Source: JBARDN01 sp963755705 (lineage in GTDB: Bacteria > Desulfobacterota > Binatia > Binatales > Binataceae). From it: 64,000 bases of DNA. This document shows positions 24,924 through 33,282 of the stretch, piece by piece (the first letter of the stretch is position 1; each line of letters opens with the position of its first letter). Both the position numbers and the translations under genes were made by a program. The stretch covers positions 124,001 to 188,000 of the forward strand of contig CAVWKW010000003.1 in the NCBI GenBank assembly GCA_963755705.1, read 5' to 3'. The notes beneath the pieces were generated by a model. It worked only from the letters and a program-made list of their open reading frames with translations. It was not told the origin of the DNA and did not search any database.

Positions 24924-26165
24924 ATGACCACGCGGGAACGACAGGGATGGACGATCGTCGCGAGCATGTTCGTCACGCTCTTTCTCGTTTTCGGCTCCGG
25001 CTACAACACTGGCACGCTATTCTTCCCGCAACTCGTGAAGCACTTCGGATGGACTCACGCGCGCACCGCCTGGCTGACGAGTGCGCTTGCGCTCTCGGCC
25101 GGCTTCTGCGCTCCTCTGGTCGGATGGCTGCTCGACAAGATCGAGGCGCGGATCGTGATGGCTTCCGGGGCGGCGCTGGCCGGGGCCGCGTTTCTGATGG
25201 CGAGCGACTCGCATTCGTTCATGCCGATGCTGATTGCGTACCTGGTGCTCGGCATCGGGATCGGTGCGGCGACTCTGCTGCCTGCGGCGCTGGTGATCGC
25301 CAACTGGTTCGGAGCGCGGCGCGGAATGGCGATGGGCGTAACCTTCGCCGGCACCGCGCTCGGCGGCGCCGCGATGATCGCGGTCGGCAACGTCGCGATC
25401 CTGCATTTTGGCGGATGGCGCGCGGGCTATGTCGCGCTTGGGCTTCCGATGATCGTGGTGGTCATCCCGCTCATCCTCATCATGATTCGCACCCGTCCGC
25501 CCGAGACCCGAGAGATGAGCGTGCAGGCATCGGCCGATGCGCTGCCCGGCTTCGAGCTCGGCGAGGCGATCCGCACGCGCTCGTTCTGGATGATCTCCGC
25601 CGCGCAGTTTCTCTACTCGTGCGTCGCCGCCGCCGCGGGGCTGCATCTGGTCAGCTATCTGATCGGTCTTGGCTACACCGAGACCTTCGGCGCCGGGATG
25701 GCGAGCCTGGCGTTGATGCTGGCGGCGGGAGGCAAGTTGATCATGGGTGCGCTCTCGGATCGAGTCAGCGCGCGGGTCGCGCTCAGCGCGAACTTTATCG
25801 TGCAGGGAATCGCGATGATCCTGGCGCTGACTATTGGCCGCGGCGTTATGATGCCGATATTCATGCTGCTCTTCGGACTCTCGCTGGGCGCCCCCCTGGT
25901 GCTGATCCCGCTTCTGACCGCGGATTCGATGGGACTCAAGCGCTTCGGATCGATCGGCGGAATCGCGGGAGTGTTCAACACGATCGGTGCGGCGGTCGGT
26001 CCGGTGATGGCGGGCCGAATCTTCGACGTGAGCGGCAGCTACGTGCCCGCGTTCGAAATCTTCGCGGTGCTGTGCGGTCTAGGCGTGATAGTCACGCTCG
26101 CATGCCGCCCGCTCGCCGCCGAGCAAGCCCGGATGGCGCCAGTAGGGGCGGTAACCGCCGCCTAG
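24924..26165 (+). CDS. MFS transporter (monocarboxylate/oxalate-formate antiporter-like)
   Basis: A 413-residue major facilitator with 12 predicted membrane helices in two halves. FVTLFLVFGSGYNTGTLFFP starts helix 1, GWLLDKIEAR is the loop 2-3 motif A (G-x-L-x-D-K), and GALSDRVSAR repeats it in the second half, as usual. The N-terminal style with SGYNTGTLFFPQLVKHFGWT matches the monocarboxylate/OFA-like branch, which moves small organic acids. The ATG at 24924 has GGCGGGA upstream; an in-frame extension lacks coding character. The stop overlaps the thiE stop by 4 bases (convergent). The substrate is unknown; a link with formate is only suggestive. Confidence 0.88.
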   Translation: MTTRERQGWTIVASMFVTLFLVFGSGYNTGTLFFPQLVKHFGWTHARTAWLTSALALSAGFCAPLVGWLLDKIEARIVMASGAALAGAAFLMASDSHSFMPMLIAYLVLGIGIGAATLLPAALVIANWFGARRGMAMGVTFAGTALGGAAMIAVGNVAILHFGGWRAGYVALGLPMIVVVIPLILIMIRTRPPETREMSVQASADALPGFELGEAIRTRSFWMISAAQFLYSCVAAAAGLHLVSYLIGLGYTETFGAGMASLALMLAAGGKLIMGALSDRVSARVALSANFIVQGIAMILALTIGRGVMMPIFMLLFGLSLGAPLVLIPLLTADSMGLKRFGSIGGIAGVFNTIGAAVGPVMAGRIFDVSGSYVPAFEIFAVLCGLGVIVTLACRPLAAEQARMAPVGAVTAA

Positions 26166-26797
26166 TTTCCGCTGCGCGGCGAAATCGCGAGCAGCGCGCG
26201 GACCTTTGCCGGGATATCTGGAGCTTTCACGACGTCGGTGATTATCGCCGCCGCGTCGGCGCCCGCGGCCAGCACCTCAGGCATCGAGGTCTCCGTGATC
26301 CCGCCGATCGCGACGATTGGAATCCTGACCGCTGCGCGGATTACGCGCAGATTCGCGAGTCCCTGTCCCGCCGCCGTGTTCTTGAGCCCGCCCGGATACA
26401 TTGGTCCGAAGCCGATGTAATCGGCGCCACCCGCCTCGGCCGCGCGCGCCATCGCGGTGTCGTGGGTCGAGATGCCGATGATCTTTTTCGCGCCGATAAT
26501 CTCGCGCGCGGCCGCGAGCGGCAGGTCGGTCTGCCCGAGATGCACTCCGTCGGCTTCGGCGAGGATCGCGATATCGACGCGGTCATTCACAATGAAGACC
26601 GCGCCGCGCGCACGGCATCGCGGAGCGATCGCGCGCGCGGCGAGCAGAAATTCGCGCCCGGGCGTCCCTTTCAGCCGCACTTGCAGGATCCGCGCGCCCG
26701 CCGCGAGCATCAGTTCCGCGAGCTCGACCGGATCGTGGCCTCCCGACGGATCGACCATCGCGTAGAACCGCGACGGCATCTGCATCGTCAGGCGCAT
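26162..26797 (-). CDS. thiE: Thiamine-phosphate synthase
   Basis: A 211-residue TIM barrel joining HMP-PP (made by ThiD) and thiazole phosphate into thiamine phosphate. ILQVRLKG, FIVNDRVDIA, GVHLGQTDLP, IGISTHD, YIGFGPMYPGG and PIVAIGGI appear in order and bind pyrophosphate and Mg. The family more often has Thr-Lys after FGP; here it is MYPGGLKNTA, a common variant. It lies 12 bases past ntrC as the last gene of the minus-strand unit, with AAAGG just before the first ATG; ATGs at 26785 and 26779 are alternatives. Confidence 0.93.
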   Translation of the reverse strand: MRLTMQMPSRFYAMVDPSGGHDPVELAELMLAAGARILQVRLKGTPGREFLLAARAIAPRCRARGAVFIVNDRVDIAILAEADGVHLGQTDLPLAAAREIIGAKKIIGISTHDTAMARAAEAGGADYIGFGPMYPGGLKNTAAGQGLANLRVIRAAVRIPIVAIGGITETSMPEVLAAGADAAAIITDVVKAPDIPAKVRALLAISPRSGN

Positions 26798-26809
26798 AGC
26801 CTTTGCCGT

Positions 26810-28321
26810 TCAGGTCGGATACTTGGTCAGCGCGATCTTATGATCGGTGATCTTCTTGCGCAGCGTGTTTCGGTTAAGCCCGAGCATCCGCGCCGCCTTG
26901 ACCTGGTTCCCGCCGGTGCGGCGCAGCGCCAATTCGATGAGCGGCTTCTCGATTTCGCCGACCAGCTTCTCGTACAGGTCGCGCGGCTCGCTGCCGTCGG
27001 CCGCGTCGAGCCATTCTCCGATTCGCCCCGCGATTATTCCGGCCAGCGCCGCGCTGTCACCGCTGGCGGCGGAGTTTGCCGCAGACGCGGGGGCCACGAT
27101 GCTGCGTGCGAGCTCGATATCGTCGGCGCGGATGGTGTTGCCTGGCGCGAGCAGTGCCGCACGCATTACCGTGTTCTCGAGTTCGCGCACGTTGCCGGCC
27201 CAATCGTGGGCGGCAAGCTTCGCGCGCGCTTCGGGGCTGATCGCGGAGACCCGCGCGCCCATCTCATGCACCGCCTTGCCGACGAAGTAATCGGTGAGTT
27301 CGGGAATGTCGTCGCGCCGTTCGCGCAGCGATGGCATCTGGATCGGAATCACGCGCAGCCGGAAATACAGGTCCTCGCGGAATTTGCGCGCTGCGACCAG
27401 CGTCTGCAGGTCCTGGTTGGTCGCCGCGATCACGCGCGCCTTGAGCTTCAGGGTCTCGACGCTGCCGACCCGGTTGAACTCGCGCTCCTGCAGGACGCGC
27501 AGCAGCTTCGGCTGCAGCTCGAGCGGCAGGTCGCCGATCTCGTCCAGGAAAATCGTGCCGCCTTCCGCCATCTCGAACTTTCCCGCCCGCCGTTCATTGG
27601 CCCCGGTGAACGAGCCGCGTTCGTGGCCGAACAGTTCGCTCTCGAGCAGTCCCTGCGGAATCGCCGAGCAATTGACCGCGACGAATGGCGAACGCCACCT
27701 TGCCGATTTGAAATGGATCGCGCGCGCGACCAGCTCCTTGCCGGTTCCGCTCTCGCCCGAGAGCAGCACGGTCGCGTCGTTGGTCACTACGCGGCCGACC
27801 ATCTTGTAGACGTTCTGCATTGACACGCTACGGCCGATGATCTCACCGCCGACGAGCTGCCGATTGACCTCGTTCTTGAGCCGATCGAGATCGGCGGCCT
27901 GCGCCCCAACCTCGATCGCGCGCGCGACCGCCGCCGCGACCAGGTCCAGATTCGCGAACGGCTTGGTCAGGTAGTCGTGCGCGCCGCGCTTCATCGCTTC
28001 GACCGCGTTGTTCATCGTGCTCGCCGCGGTCACCACGATTATCAACGTGCGAAGATCCTGCGTCTTTGCGGCCGACAGCACTTCCAGCCCGCCGACTCCG
28101 GGCATGATGATATCCATTATCGCGACGTCGAAGCGGTTGGTGCGCAAAGCCTCGAGCGCCGCCATGCTGTCCGCAGCTTCCTCGACTGAGTAGCCGTCGG
28201 CTTCAAGACGATGGCGCAGGACCAGGCGAATGGCGGGATCGTCGTCCGCAATCAAAATCGTGGCGGACGGCGCGCTGGCGACGGGTTTTTCTTCGGGCAT
28301 TTGGGCTTCGGCAGATGGCAT
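26810..28321 (-). CDS. ntrC: Sigma-54 response regulator, NtrC family
   Basis: A 503-residue three-domain regulator. Receiver (about 20-140): ILIADDDPAIR and the phospho-acceptor Asp in VAIMDIIMPGVGG, with Lys in DYLTKPF. AAA+ sigma-54 domain: Walker A GESGTGKELVARAIH, the sigma-54 loop GSFTGA (Ser for the usual Ala of GAFTGA), Walker B GGTIFLDEIGDLP and the arginine-finger region. C-terminal Fis-type helix-turn-helix GGNQVKAARMLGLNRNTLRK. Phosphorylated by the NtrB-like kinase encoded 12 bases upstream, it would activate sigma-54 promoters, classically of nitrogen assimilation. No glnA or glnB is in the window. Confidence 0.94.
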   Translation of the reverse strand: MPSAEAQMPEEKPVASAPSATILIADDDPAIRLVLRHRLEADGYSVEEAADSMAALEALRTNRFDVAIMDIIMPGVGGLEVLSAAKTQDLRTLIIVVTAASTMNNAVEAMKRGAHDYLTKPFANLDLVAAAVARAIEVGAQAADLDRLKNEVNRQLVGGEIIGRSVSMQNVYKMVGRVVTNDATVLLSGESGTGKELVARAIHFKSARWRSPFVAVNCSAIPQGLLESELFGHERGSFTGANERRAGKFEMAEGGTIFLDEIGDLPLELQPKLLRVLQEREFNRVGSVETLKLKARVIAATNQDLQTLVAARKFREDLYFRLRVIPIQMPSLRERRDDIPELTDYFVGKAVHEMGARVSAISPEARAKLAAHDWAGNVRELENTVMRAALLAPGNTIRADDIELARSIVAPASAANSAASGDSAALAGIIAGRIGEWLDAADGSEPRDLYEKLVGEIEKPLIELALRRTGGNQVKAARMLGLNRNTLRKKITDHKIALTKYPT

Positions 28322-28333
28322 CGTGGCTCCAGC

Positions 28334-29476
28334 TTAACGATCGTTCCCCGCCGTGTCATCGCCGCCGAGTTTGGAGCTGCCGTGGACCCGGAGGCTGCCG
28401 ACAGGAAGCGTCACCTTAAAGGTCATGCCCGCCGGCGGCTCGGAATCTTCCCCCGTCCGTCCTATTCCACCGCGTGTCGCCCACAGCCGACCCCCATGAA
28501 GGGCGATGATGCGCTGGCTCAGCATCAGGCCGAGCCCAGTCCCGGAAGGCTTGGTGGTGAAAAAGGGGGTAAAGAGCTGCGCGAGCGCTTCCTCCGGGAT
28601 TCCTACTCCGTTGTCGCTTATCTCGACGCGCAGGAACTGCAGGCGCTGGCCGTCGCTGGTCATTCGGAACTCGGTCTCGATCCGGGTATGCATCCGGATG
28701 ATTCCGCTCGCGCCGAGCGCCTCATGAGCGTTCTTGACCAGGTTCAGGAACGCCCGTTCAAGGGCGGCGGCATCGCCCGAGACGTCGGGCAGGCTGGGAT
28801 CGAAGTCCTGCTCGATATGAACCGCGTTTGGTGCTTTCGGGTACAGCCCGGCCATCCGCAGGGCCTCATGCAGCACCTGATGGATATTGACAGGCTCCTT
28901 GAGCAGGCGCTGCGGCGCACTGACCGCCAGCACCTCCTCGACCAGGCTGGTAATGCGGTTAACCCCGTCGCGGATTACGCCATAATATTGCTGCACCCGG
29001 GGCTCGGCCGGGTACATCGCGGCCAGAAGCTCCGCCGCGCCTTTGATACCGGTCAGAGGATTCTTGACCTCGTGGGCCAATCCGGCGGGGGACAGGCGCA
29101 GGCTCAGTTCGCTCGAGTCAGTGACCTGCGCGGCGCTCTTCTGATGGGCCAGGTCGTGGAGCATGATAATCGCGCCTTGCGTGCGGCCGTCCTCACTGAG
29201 CAGCGGCGAGACTTCAGTCCGGACGGTAATCGACCGAGGCCCCATCCCCAAGACCGTATCCGGATCGCCGACACTTTGCCCGGTTTTCAGGCAATTGCGC
29301 ACCATCCGGTCCAGCCACGGGTTGTGATCGAGCAGGTCGGCGAGCTGTGGAAGCGTGATCGAGGCCGCGCCCAGTAAGGTTTCCGCAGCAGGATTTATCA
29401 CCAGGGGCTCGAACCCGTCCGATAGCACGATGATTGCGTCCGGCAGGCTGTCGATAATGTCGCGCCACAGCTTCAC
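28334..29476 (-). CDS. ntrB: PAS-domain histidine kinase, NtrB family
   Basis: A 380-residue cytoplasmic kinase with no membrane segment. A PAS domain covers about 8-120 (LPDAIIVLSDGFEPLVINPA). The dimerisation/H-box is GLAHEVKNPLTGIKGAAELL with the phospho-His. The ATPase domain has the N box LNLVKNAHEAL, G1 EISDNGVGIPEE and F/G2 PFFTTKPSGTGLGL. This order and the His-Glu-x-Lys-Asn-Pro-Leu box are those of NtrB/GlnL, which controls NtrC in response to PII. It is the first gene of ntrB-ntrC-thiE; the stop is 12 bases before ntrC. Confidence 0.93.
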   Translation of the reverse strand: MKLWRDIIDSLPDAIIVLSDGFEPLVINPAAETLLGAASITLPQLADLLDHNPWLDRMVRNCLKTGQSVGDPDTVLGMGPRSITVRTEVSPLLSEDGRTQGAIIMLHDLAHQKSAAQVTDSSELSLRLSPAGLAHEVKNPLTGIKGAAELLAAMYPAEPRVQQYYGVIRDGVNRITSLVEEVLAVSAPQRLLKEPVNIHQVLHEALRMAGLYPKAPNAVHIEQDFDPSLPDVSGDAAALERAFLNLVKNAHEALGASGIIRMHTRIETEFRMTSDGQRLQFLRVEISDNGVGIPEEALAQLFTPFFTTKPSGTGLGLMLSQRIIALHGGRLWATRGGIGRTGEDSEPPAGMTFKVTLPVGSLRVHGSSKLGGDDTAGNDR

Positions 29477-29632
29477 TTAGGGGTAGCCGCGCCCGGTCTT
29501 CGCAGACCCAAGGGAGAGGGGCCGGTCATTGGGGGACGCTACCACAAGCCGGAGGCATATCGTAGTCCGGGCGGCAGTTTAGGCCGCAACTGCCGGTGTT
29601 TTGGGGAGATCAAAGGTCACTAATGATTAAAC

Positions 29633-29661
29633 TTATCAACAATTTTCGTTCCAAGTATAAG
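29633..29661 (+). promoter_or_regulatory. Candidate sigma-70 promoter
   Basis: TTATCA (-35, 4 of 6 consensus bases) and TATAAG (-10, 5 of 6) are separated by 17 bases within a markedly AT-rich stretch ahead of the lytic transglycosylase gene. This position argues against translation starts at 29596 or 29623. Confidence 0.45.
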
Positions 29662-29742
29662 ATTTTTTTATCGACGATCCCCCGTTTACGGGTTGCTTAC
29701 TTAAGGCTCAGCGGTTACCGTGGCCGAGGTTCATGGTGGGAG

Positions 29743-30714
29743 ATGACTCGAGGCAACCGAACAACCTTCGTTCTCTGTGCGATACTGCTGACGCCGGTTC
29801 TGACCGGGACGCGGGCGTATCGCGCGGTTGCCGCCGAACCATCGACCATTTCCCCCGGATGGGCCCCCCAGAATCCAGCAATCGCCGCCTTGGGCGCGCC
29901 TGAAGTCGATGAGCCTGCCGTCCAGGCACCGGCTCAGGAAGTTGTTGCACCGTCGCCTTTCGTCACTTCCAAGCCCAAGGGTGTCGCTCCGTTTCCGATC
30001 CTGCTCAATTCAATCGTTCAGCAATACGTTAACGAATATCTAAGCCGGCCCGGAACGCTCGAGGCCAGCTTCACTCGCAGCCGTCCCTACCTGCCCGAGA
30101 TGGCTCGGGTGATGCGCTCCTACGGCGTCCCGGACGACATGGTCTACCTGGCTTTCGCCGAGAGCGAGTTTTCCAAGCACGGCAAGGGTCCTTGGCAGTT
30201 CACCAAGGGCACCGCAGAGAAGTATGGGCTGCACGTCAACCACTGGGTCGATGAGCGTCGCGATCCTATCCTCTCGACGCGAGCTGCCGCCGAGTACCTG
30301 GCCGACCTGCACGACGCTGCGGGCTACGATTGGCGGGTAGCGGTAGTCGGATGGAACCGTGGCGACTTGGCGATTAACCGTTTCTGGGTCATGCGCGGCG
30401 AGAATTTCAACCGCTTCATGGCCACGCTGCCGCACGACACTCGATGCCTCCTCGGCAGGTTCATGGCGGTCGCTTTTATCGCCCACAACGCCATTGCCTA
30501 TGGGATAGGCAACGTCAATTACGACGCGCCCGCGGCCTACGGCGAGGTGTCAATTCGGGGTGGGACCACGCTGGTCAATGTCGCACGCGGGTACCATACG
30601 ACGCTCGCCCATCTCAAGGAGCTCAACCCCGCGCTCCTGCGCGACCGGATACCCCCCTATGCGCGGAATTATACTGTCCGTGTCCCGTTGGTCAGCAGCG
30701 CCGCCGCCAGCTAA
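29743..30714 (+). CDS. Lytic transglycosylase (SLT/MltD-like) with LysM-like tail
   Basis: A 323-residue exported protein. After a hydrophobic signal (FVLCAILLTPVLTG) and a Pro/Ala-rich linker comes a domain like soluble lytic transglycosylases: VYLAFAESEF with the probable catalytic Glu, GPWQFTKGTAEKYGL, the TRAAAEYLADLHDAAG helix and VVGWNRGD in place of the usual AYNxG. The loop between the Glu and the WQF is about 6 residues shorter than in MltD and lacks the S-x-x-G-A residues. The last 50 residues (TTLVNVARGYHTTLAHLKEL to YTVRVPL) look like a degenerate LysM unit. The ATG at 29743 is preferred because a good promoter lies at 29633-29661; ATGs at 29596 and 29623 are possible. Confidence 0.78.
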   Translation: MTRGNRTTFVLCAILLTPVLTGTRAYRAVAAEPSTISPGWAPQNPAIAALGAPEVDEPAVQAPAQEVVAPSPFVTSKPKGVAPFPILLNSIVQQYVNEYLSRPGTLEASFTRSRPYLPEMARVMRSYGVPDDMVYLAFAESEFSKHGKGPWQFTKGTAEKYGLHVNHWVDERRDPILSTRAAAEYLADLHDAAGYDWRVAVVGWNRGDLAINRFWVMRGENFNRFMATLPHDTRCLLGRFMAVAFIAHNAIAYGIGNVNYDAPAAYGEVSIRGGTTLVNVARGYHTTLAHLKELNPALLRDRIPPYARNYTVRVPLVSSAAAS

Positions 30715-30797
30715 GCCGTTCCCGTTTACCGGCTAGCCTGCCCCCGTTTCGATCTCTGTTCTCATGGCGCGCGAAGCCGCGTATTGTTGCCGATAAG

Positions 30798-32051
30798 ATG
30801 ATTAGTTGTGACGACGCTCTGCGCATCGTCCTTGAGGCGGTTGCTCCGCTCGGCGTTGAGCGGGTGCCGCTCCTTGACGCGCTGGACAGGGTGCTCGCCG
30901 AGGAGATTCGTTCCTCGCGCGATATTCCAGGCTTCGACAACTCCGCGATGGACGGCTATGCGGTTCGCGCGGCCGATATCGCGACCGCCAGTGAGGCGCA
31001 TCCGGTCCGGCTAAGCGTGGTCGAGACGGTCCCTGCGGGTAGGATGCCGGAGCATCAGGTGGGTCCGGGGGAGTGCGCGCGCACGATGACCGGCGCGCCA
31101 ATCGCGTCCGGCGCCGACGCAATCGTGCAGGTCGAGCGCACCCGCGGAGACGGTTCCATCGTCGAGATTCTCGCACCTGCCGAGGCGGCGGCTTTCGTGC
31201 GCCCGCGCGGCGAGGATCTGCGCGCCGGGGAGTCGGTCATGTCGCCGGGCAAGATGCTCTCACCGGCGGACATGGGGATGCTCGCGTCGCTCTCTCGCTC
31301 GATGGTTGGAGTCTATCGGCGGCCGAGAGTTGCAATCGTCGCCACCGGGGATGAGCTGATCGATATAGACCAGCAGCCGACCGGCGCGCAGGTTGTCAAT
31401 TCGAGCGCCTATGCTTTGTCGGGCGCCGTGCGGGAAGCCGGCGGCGAGGCTGCGATCCTGCGCGTCGCGCGCGACACCAAAGACGAGGTGCGCGAGCGGC
31501 TCGAAGAGGCGATGGCGTTCGACGTGGTGCTTTCGACCGGTGGAGTCTCGGTCGGCCAGTTCGATTTCGTAAAAGGGGTGTTGGACGACCTCGGGATGCG
31601 CAGGCTGTTTCACGGCGTCGCGCAGAAACCCGGGCGTCCGCTCAAGTTCGGGCTTGTCGGCGCGCGTCCGGTCTTCGGACTGCCGGGGAATCCGGTCTCG
31701 ACGCTGGTATGCTTCTATCTTTATGTTGGTCCCGCGCTGCGCCGGATGGCCGGACGCGGCGAGGTCGGGCTTGCGCGTGTGTCCGCGCGATGCGCCGCCG
31801 AGATCAAGCTTGCGAACAATCTGACCGAGTTCGTGCGGGTGACGCTCGAGCGCCGCGACGGTGAGTATCTAGCCGCGCCGACCGGGAATCAGGGTTCGGG
31901 AATTCTGAGCTCGCTCTCGCGCGCCGACGGTCTGCTAATCGGACCTGCCGCCGTCTCGATTCTGCGCAAAGGCGATCAGGCGACGGTGCTGCGATTGACG
32001 ACTACGGTCGGTGACGAGGCATTCTTCGAGGAACGTCTCCATAACCAATGA
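30798..32051 (+). CDS. moeA: Molybdopterin molybdenumtransferase
   Basis: A 417-residue enzyme that inserts molybdate into adenylated molybdopterin. The N-terminal SCDDALRIVLEAV and DIPGFDNSAMDGYAVRAAD are classic, IVATGDELI and VNSSAYALSGAVREAGGEA start the MogA-like domain, STGGVSVGQFDFVK binds MPT, and FGLPGNPVSTLVCF is another family signature. The end (from about 335) is the beta-barrel domain IV. It supports the formate dehydrogenase encoded at 14.9-20.9 kb, which needs the molybdenum cofactor. The ATG at 30798 matches the family start; an in-frame frame upstream overlaps the transglycosylase gene. The last 76 bases overlap a convergent gene. Confidence 0.95.
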   Translation: MISCDDALRIVLEAVAPLGVERVPLLDALDRVLAEEIRSSRDIPGFDNSAMDGYAVRAADIATASEAHPVRLSVVETVPAGRMPEHQVGPGECARTMTGAPIASGADAIVQVERTRGDGSIVEILAPAEAAAFVRPRGEDLRAGESVMSPGKMLSPADMGMLASLSRSMVGVYRRPRVAIVATGDELIDIDQQPTGAQVVNSSAYALSGAVREAGGEAAILRVARDTKDEVRERLEEAMAFDVVLSTGGVSVGQFDFVKGVLDDLGMRRLFHGVAQKPGRPLKFGLVGARPVFGLPGNPVSTLVCFYLYVGPALRRMAGRGEVGLARVSARCAAEIKLANNLTEFVRVTLERRDGEYLAAPTGNQGSGILSSLSRADGLLIGPAAVSILRKGDQATVLRLTTTVGDEAFFEERLHNQ

Positions 32052-32248
32052 ACGACGATTGCCGCTATCGCCCCAAAGATCGCCGAGCCGATGATGATCG
32101 CCGCGAGTTGAATCTGCAGCTTCACAAAATGCGGGAATAAGTAGATTGTAACCGGCTGCGGCTGGAAATTTGCCCAGACCACGTAAATCACCCACAGGAC
32201 CACGAGTGTGCCGATGATGAATTTCGGGTTTTTCGCAAATGCGGGCAT
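31976..32248 (-). CDS. LapA-domain (DUF1049-like) small membrane protein
   Basis: A 90-residue protein with two predicted membrane helices: FIIGTLVVLWVIYVVWANFQ and IQLAAIIIGSAIFGAIAAIV, then a basic tail WLWRRSSK. The pattern of helix, short NFQPQPVTIYLFPHF loop and second helix is typical of LapA/DUF1049 proteins, which in E. coli help control lipopolysaccharide assembly. AAGGAG lies 9 bases before the ATG at 32248. Its C-terminal 24 codons are encoded antisense to the end of moeA. The family call rests on the pattern; the role here is unproven. Confidence 0.78.
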   Translation of the reverse strand: MPAFAKNPKFIIGTLVVLWVIYVVWANFQPQPVTIYLFPHFVKLQIQLAAIIIGSAIFGAIAAIVVHWLWRRSSKNASSPTVVVNRSTVA

Positions 32249-32368
32249 GAGCAGCGGCTCCTTGCAGTGTGACCTGAGCGAAAGCTTGCTTGGCCGCAGC
32301 GGCATTGTCAACGCAGCCGAAGCGCGGGGACATGCAGCCGCACCGCTGCGCAAACTGGGGTGATCGCG

Positions 32369-32848
32369 ATGCGCTATCGGGTCGGACAGGGCTTTGACTT
32401 TCATCCGCTCGTCGCGGGCCGCAAGCTGGTTCTAGGCGGGGTCGAGATCGCGCACGACAAGGGCCTCTCCGGGCACTCCGATGCCGATGTCGCGGCGCAC
32501 GCTCTGGCCAACGCGATCTTGGGAGCGATTGGCGAGGGCGACCTGGGCCGCCACTTTCCGGATAGCGATCCGCGCTACAAGGGCGCCGACAGTATCCGCA
32601 TTCTGGGCGAGGTTTGGGCGCTCGCGAAGGCCCGCGGATGGCGCATGGGCAACGCGGATCTGACGATCTTCGCGCAGGCTCCGAAGCTCGCGCCTCATCT
32701 CGATACGATGCGCCAGCGAATCGCCGATGCGATTTCGATCGAGCGCGATCGCATCAACGTAAAAGCGACGAATCCGGAAGGAATCGGCGCGCTCGGCCGC
32801 GGCGACGGTATGGCTGCCGCCGCAATAGTAATGCTCGAAGCGGATTGA
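32369..32848 (+). CDS. ispF: 2-C-methyl-D-erythritol 2,4-cyclodiphosphate synthase
   Basis: A 159-residue trimeric zinc enzyme of the MEP isoprenoid pathway. GQGFDFHPL holds the metal-binding Asp and His, GLSGHSDADVAAHAL the second His, and LGRHFPDSDPRYKGADS is a conserved block. Near the end NPEGIGALGRGDG matches the diphosphate-binding loop. Only ispF, not ispD, is in the window. The ATG at 32369 fits the family start; a GTG at 32360 would add three residues. Confidence 0.95.
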   Translation: MRYRVGQGFDFHPLVAGRKLVLGGVEIAHDKGLSGHSDADVAAHALANAILGAIGEGDLGRHFPDSDPRYKGADSIRILGEVWALAKARGWRMGNADLTIFAQAPKLAPHLDTMRQRIADAISIERDRINVKATNPEGIGALGRGDGMAAAAIVMLEAD

Positions 32849-32903
32849 TCCGCGAGTGCGCCGCAGCCGATCTCGGCATCTTATCGCGAGCCTCTTGAAT
32901 CAA

Positions 32904-32918
32904 TACGGCAATGCCGTA
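32904..32918. promoter_or_regulatory. Palindromic operator candidate of the HigBA-type module
   Basis: TACGGCA-A-TGCCGTA is a perfect 15-base palindrome ending 10 bases before the preferred toxin ATG at 32929. It lies where an antitoxin of the XRE type would bind to repress its own operon. It also contains an ATG (32911) in frame with the toxin, which would be an alternative start. Binding is inference. Confidence 0.55.
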
Positions 32919-32928
32919 CATGATAAAG

Positions 32929-33282
32929 ATGCATACGGTCGTTGAGACACCGTCGTATTTGACTGATGCCAAGGCCGCTGGCCTCTCGGAGAGGGAGAAA
33001 GAGGCGGTGGTCGAGATGATCTCGAACCGGCCGGAAGCCGGCGACGAAATCAGCGGAACCGGCGGTGCTCGTAAGGTCCGCGTTGCGGGCCGTGGTAAAG
33101 GAAAGAGTGGTGGATATCGCGTGATCACTTTCTACTCAGGTAAAGACATGCCGGTGTTTCTGCTGGCGGTCTATTCCAAGGGAGAGAAAGCGAATCTCAG
33201 CAAAGCCGAGCGGAGCGAATTGAAGGGCGTCTTGAGCAGCATCGTTCGGGAGTACGGAAAGAGAGTGAAACGTCATGTCTAA
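32929..33282 (+). CDS. RelE/HigB-family toxin
   Basis: A 117-residue small toxin. MHTVVETPSYLTDAKAAGLS begins it, then GGARKVRVAGRGKGKSGGYR and VFLLAVYSKGEKANLSKAER, the arrangement of the RelE superfamily HigB2-type toxins that cleave mRNA at the ribosome. The basic Arg/Lys cluster in the middle is the expected RNA-contact surface. The ATG at 32929 matches the family start; ATGs at 32911 and 32920 are possible. It precedes its antitoxin, with an 8-base overlap, which is the HigBA order (toxin first). Confidence 0.85.
   Translation: MHTVVETPSYLTDAKAAGLSEREKEAVVEMISNRPEAGDEISGTGGARKVRVAGRGKGKSGGYRVITFYSGKDMPVFLLAVYSKGEKANLSKAERSELKGVLSSIVREYGKRVKRHV

Noticed and set aside
24410..27823. A 1137-residue plus-strand open frame
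   Set aside because: It is antisense to thiE and ntrC and offset from the MFS frame; its sequence is Arg/Ala-rich with no domain, as expected for a shadow in GC-rich DNA.
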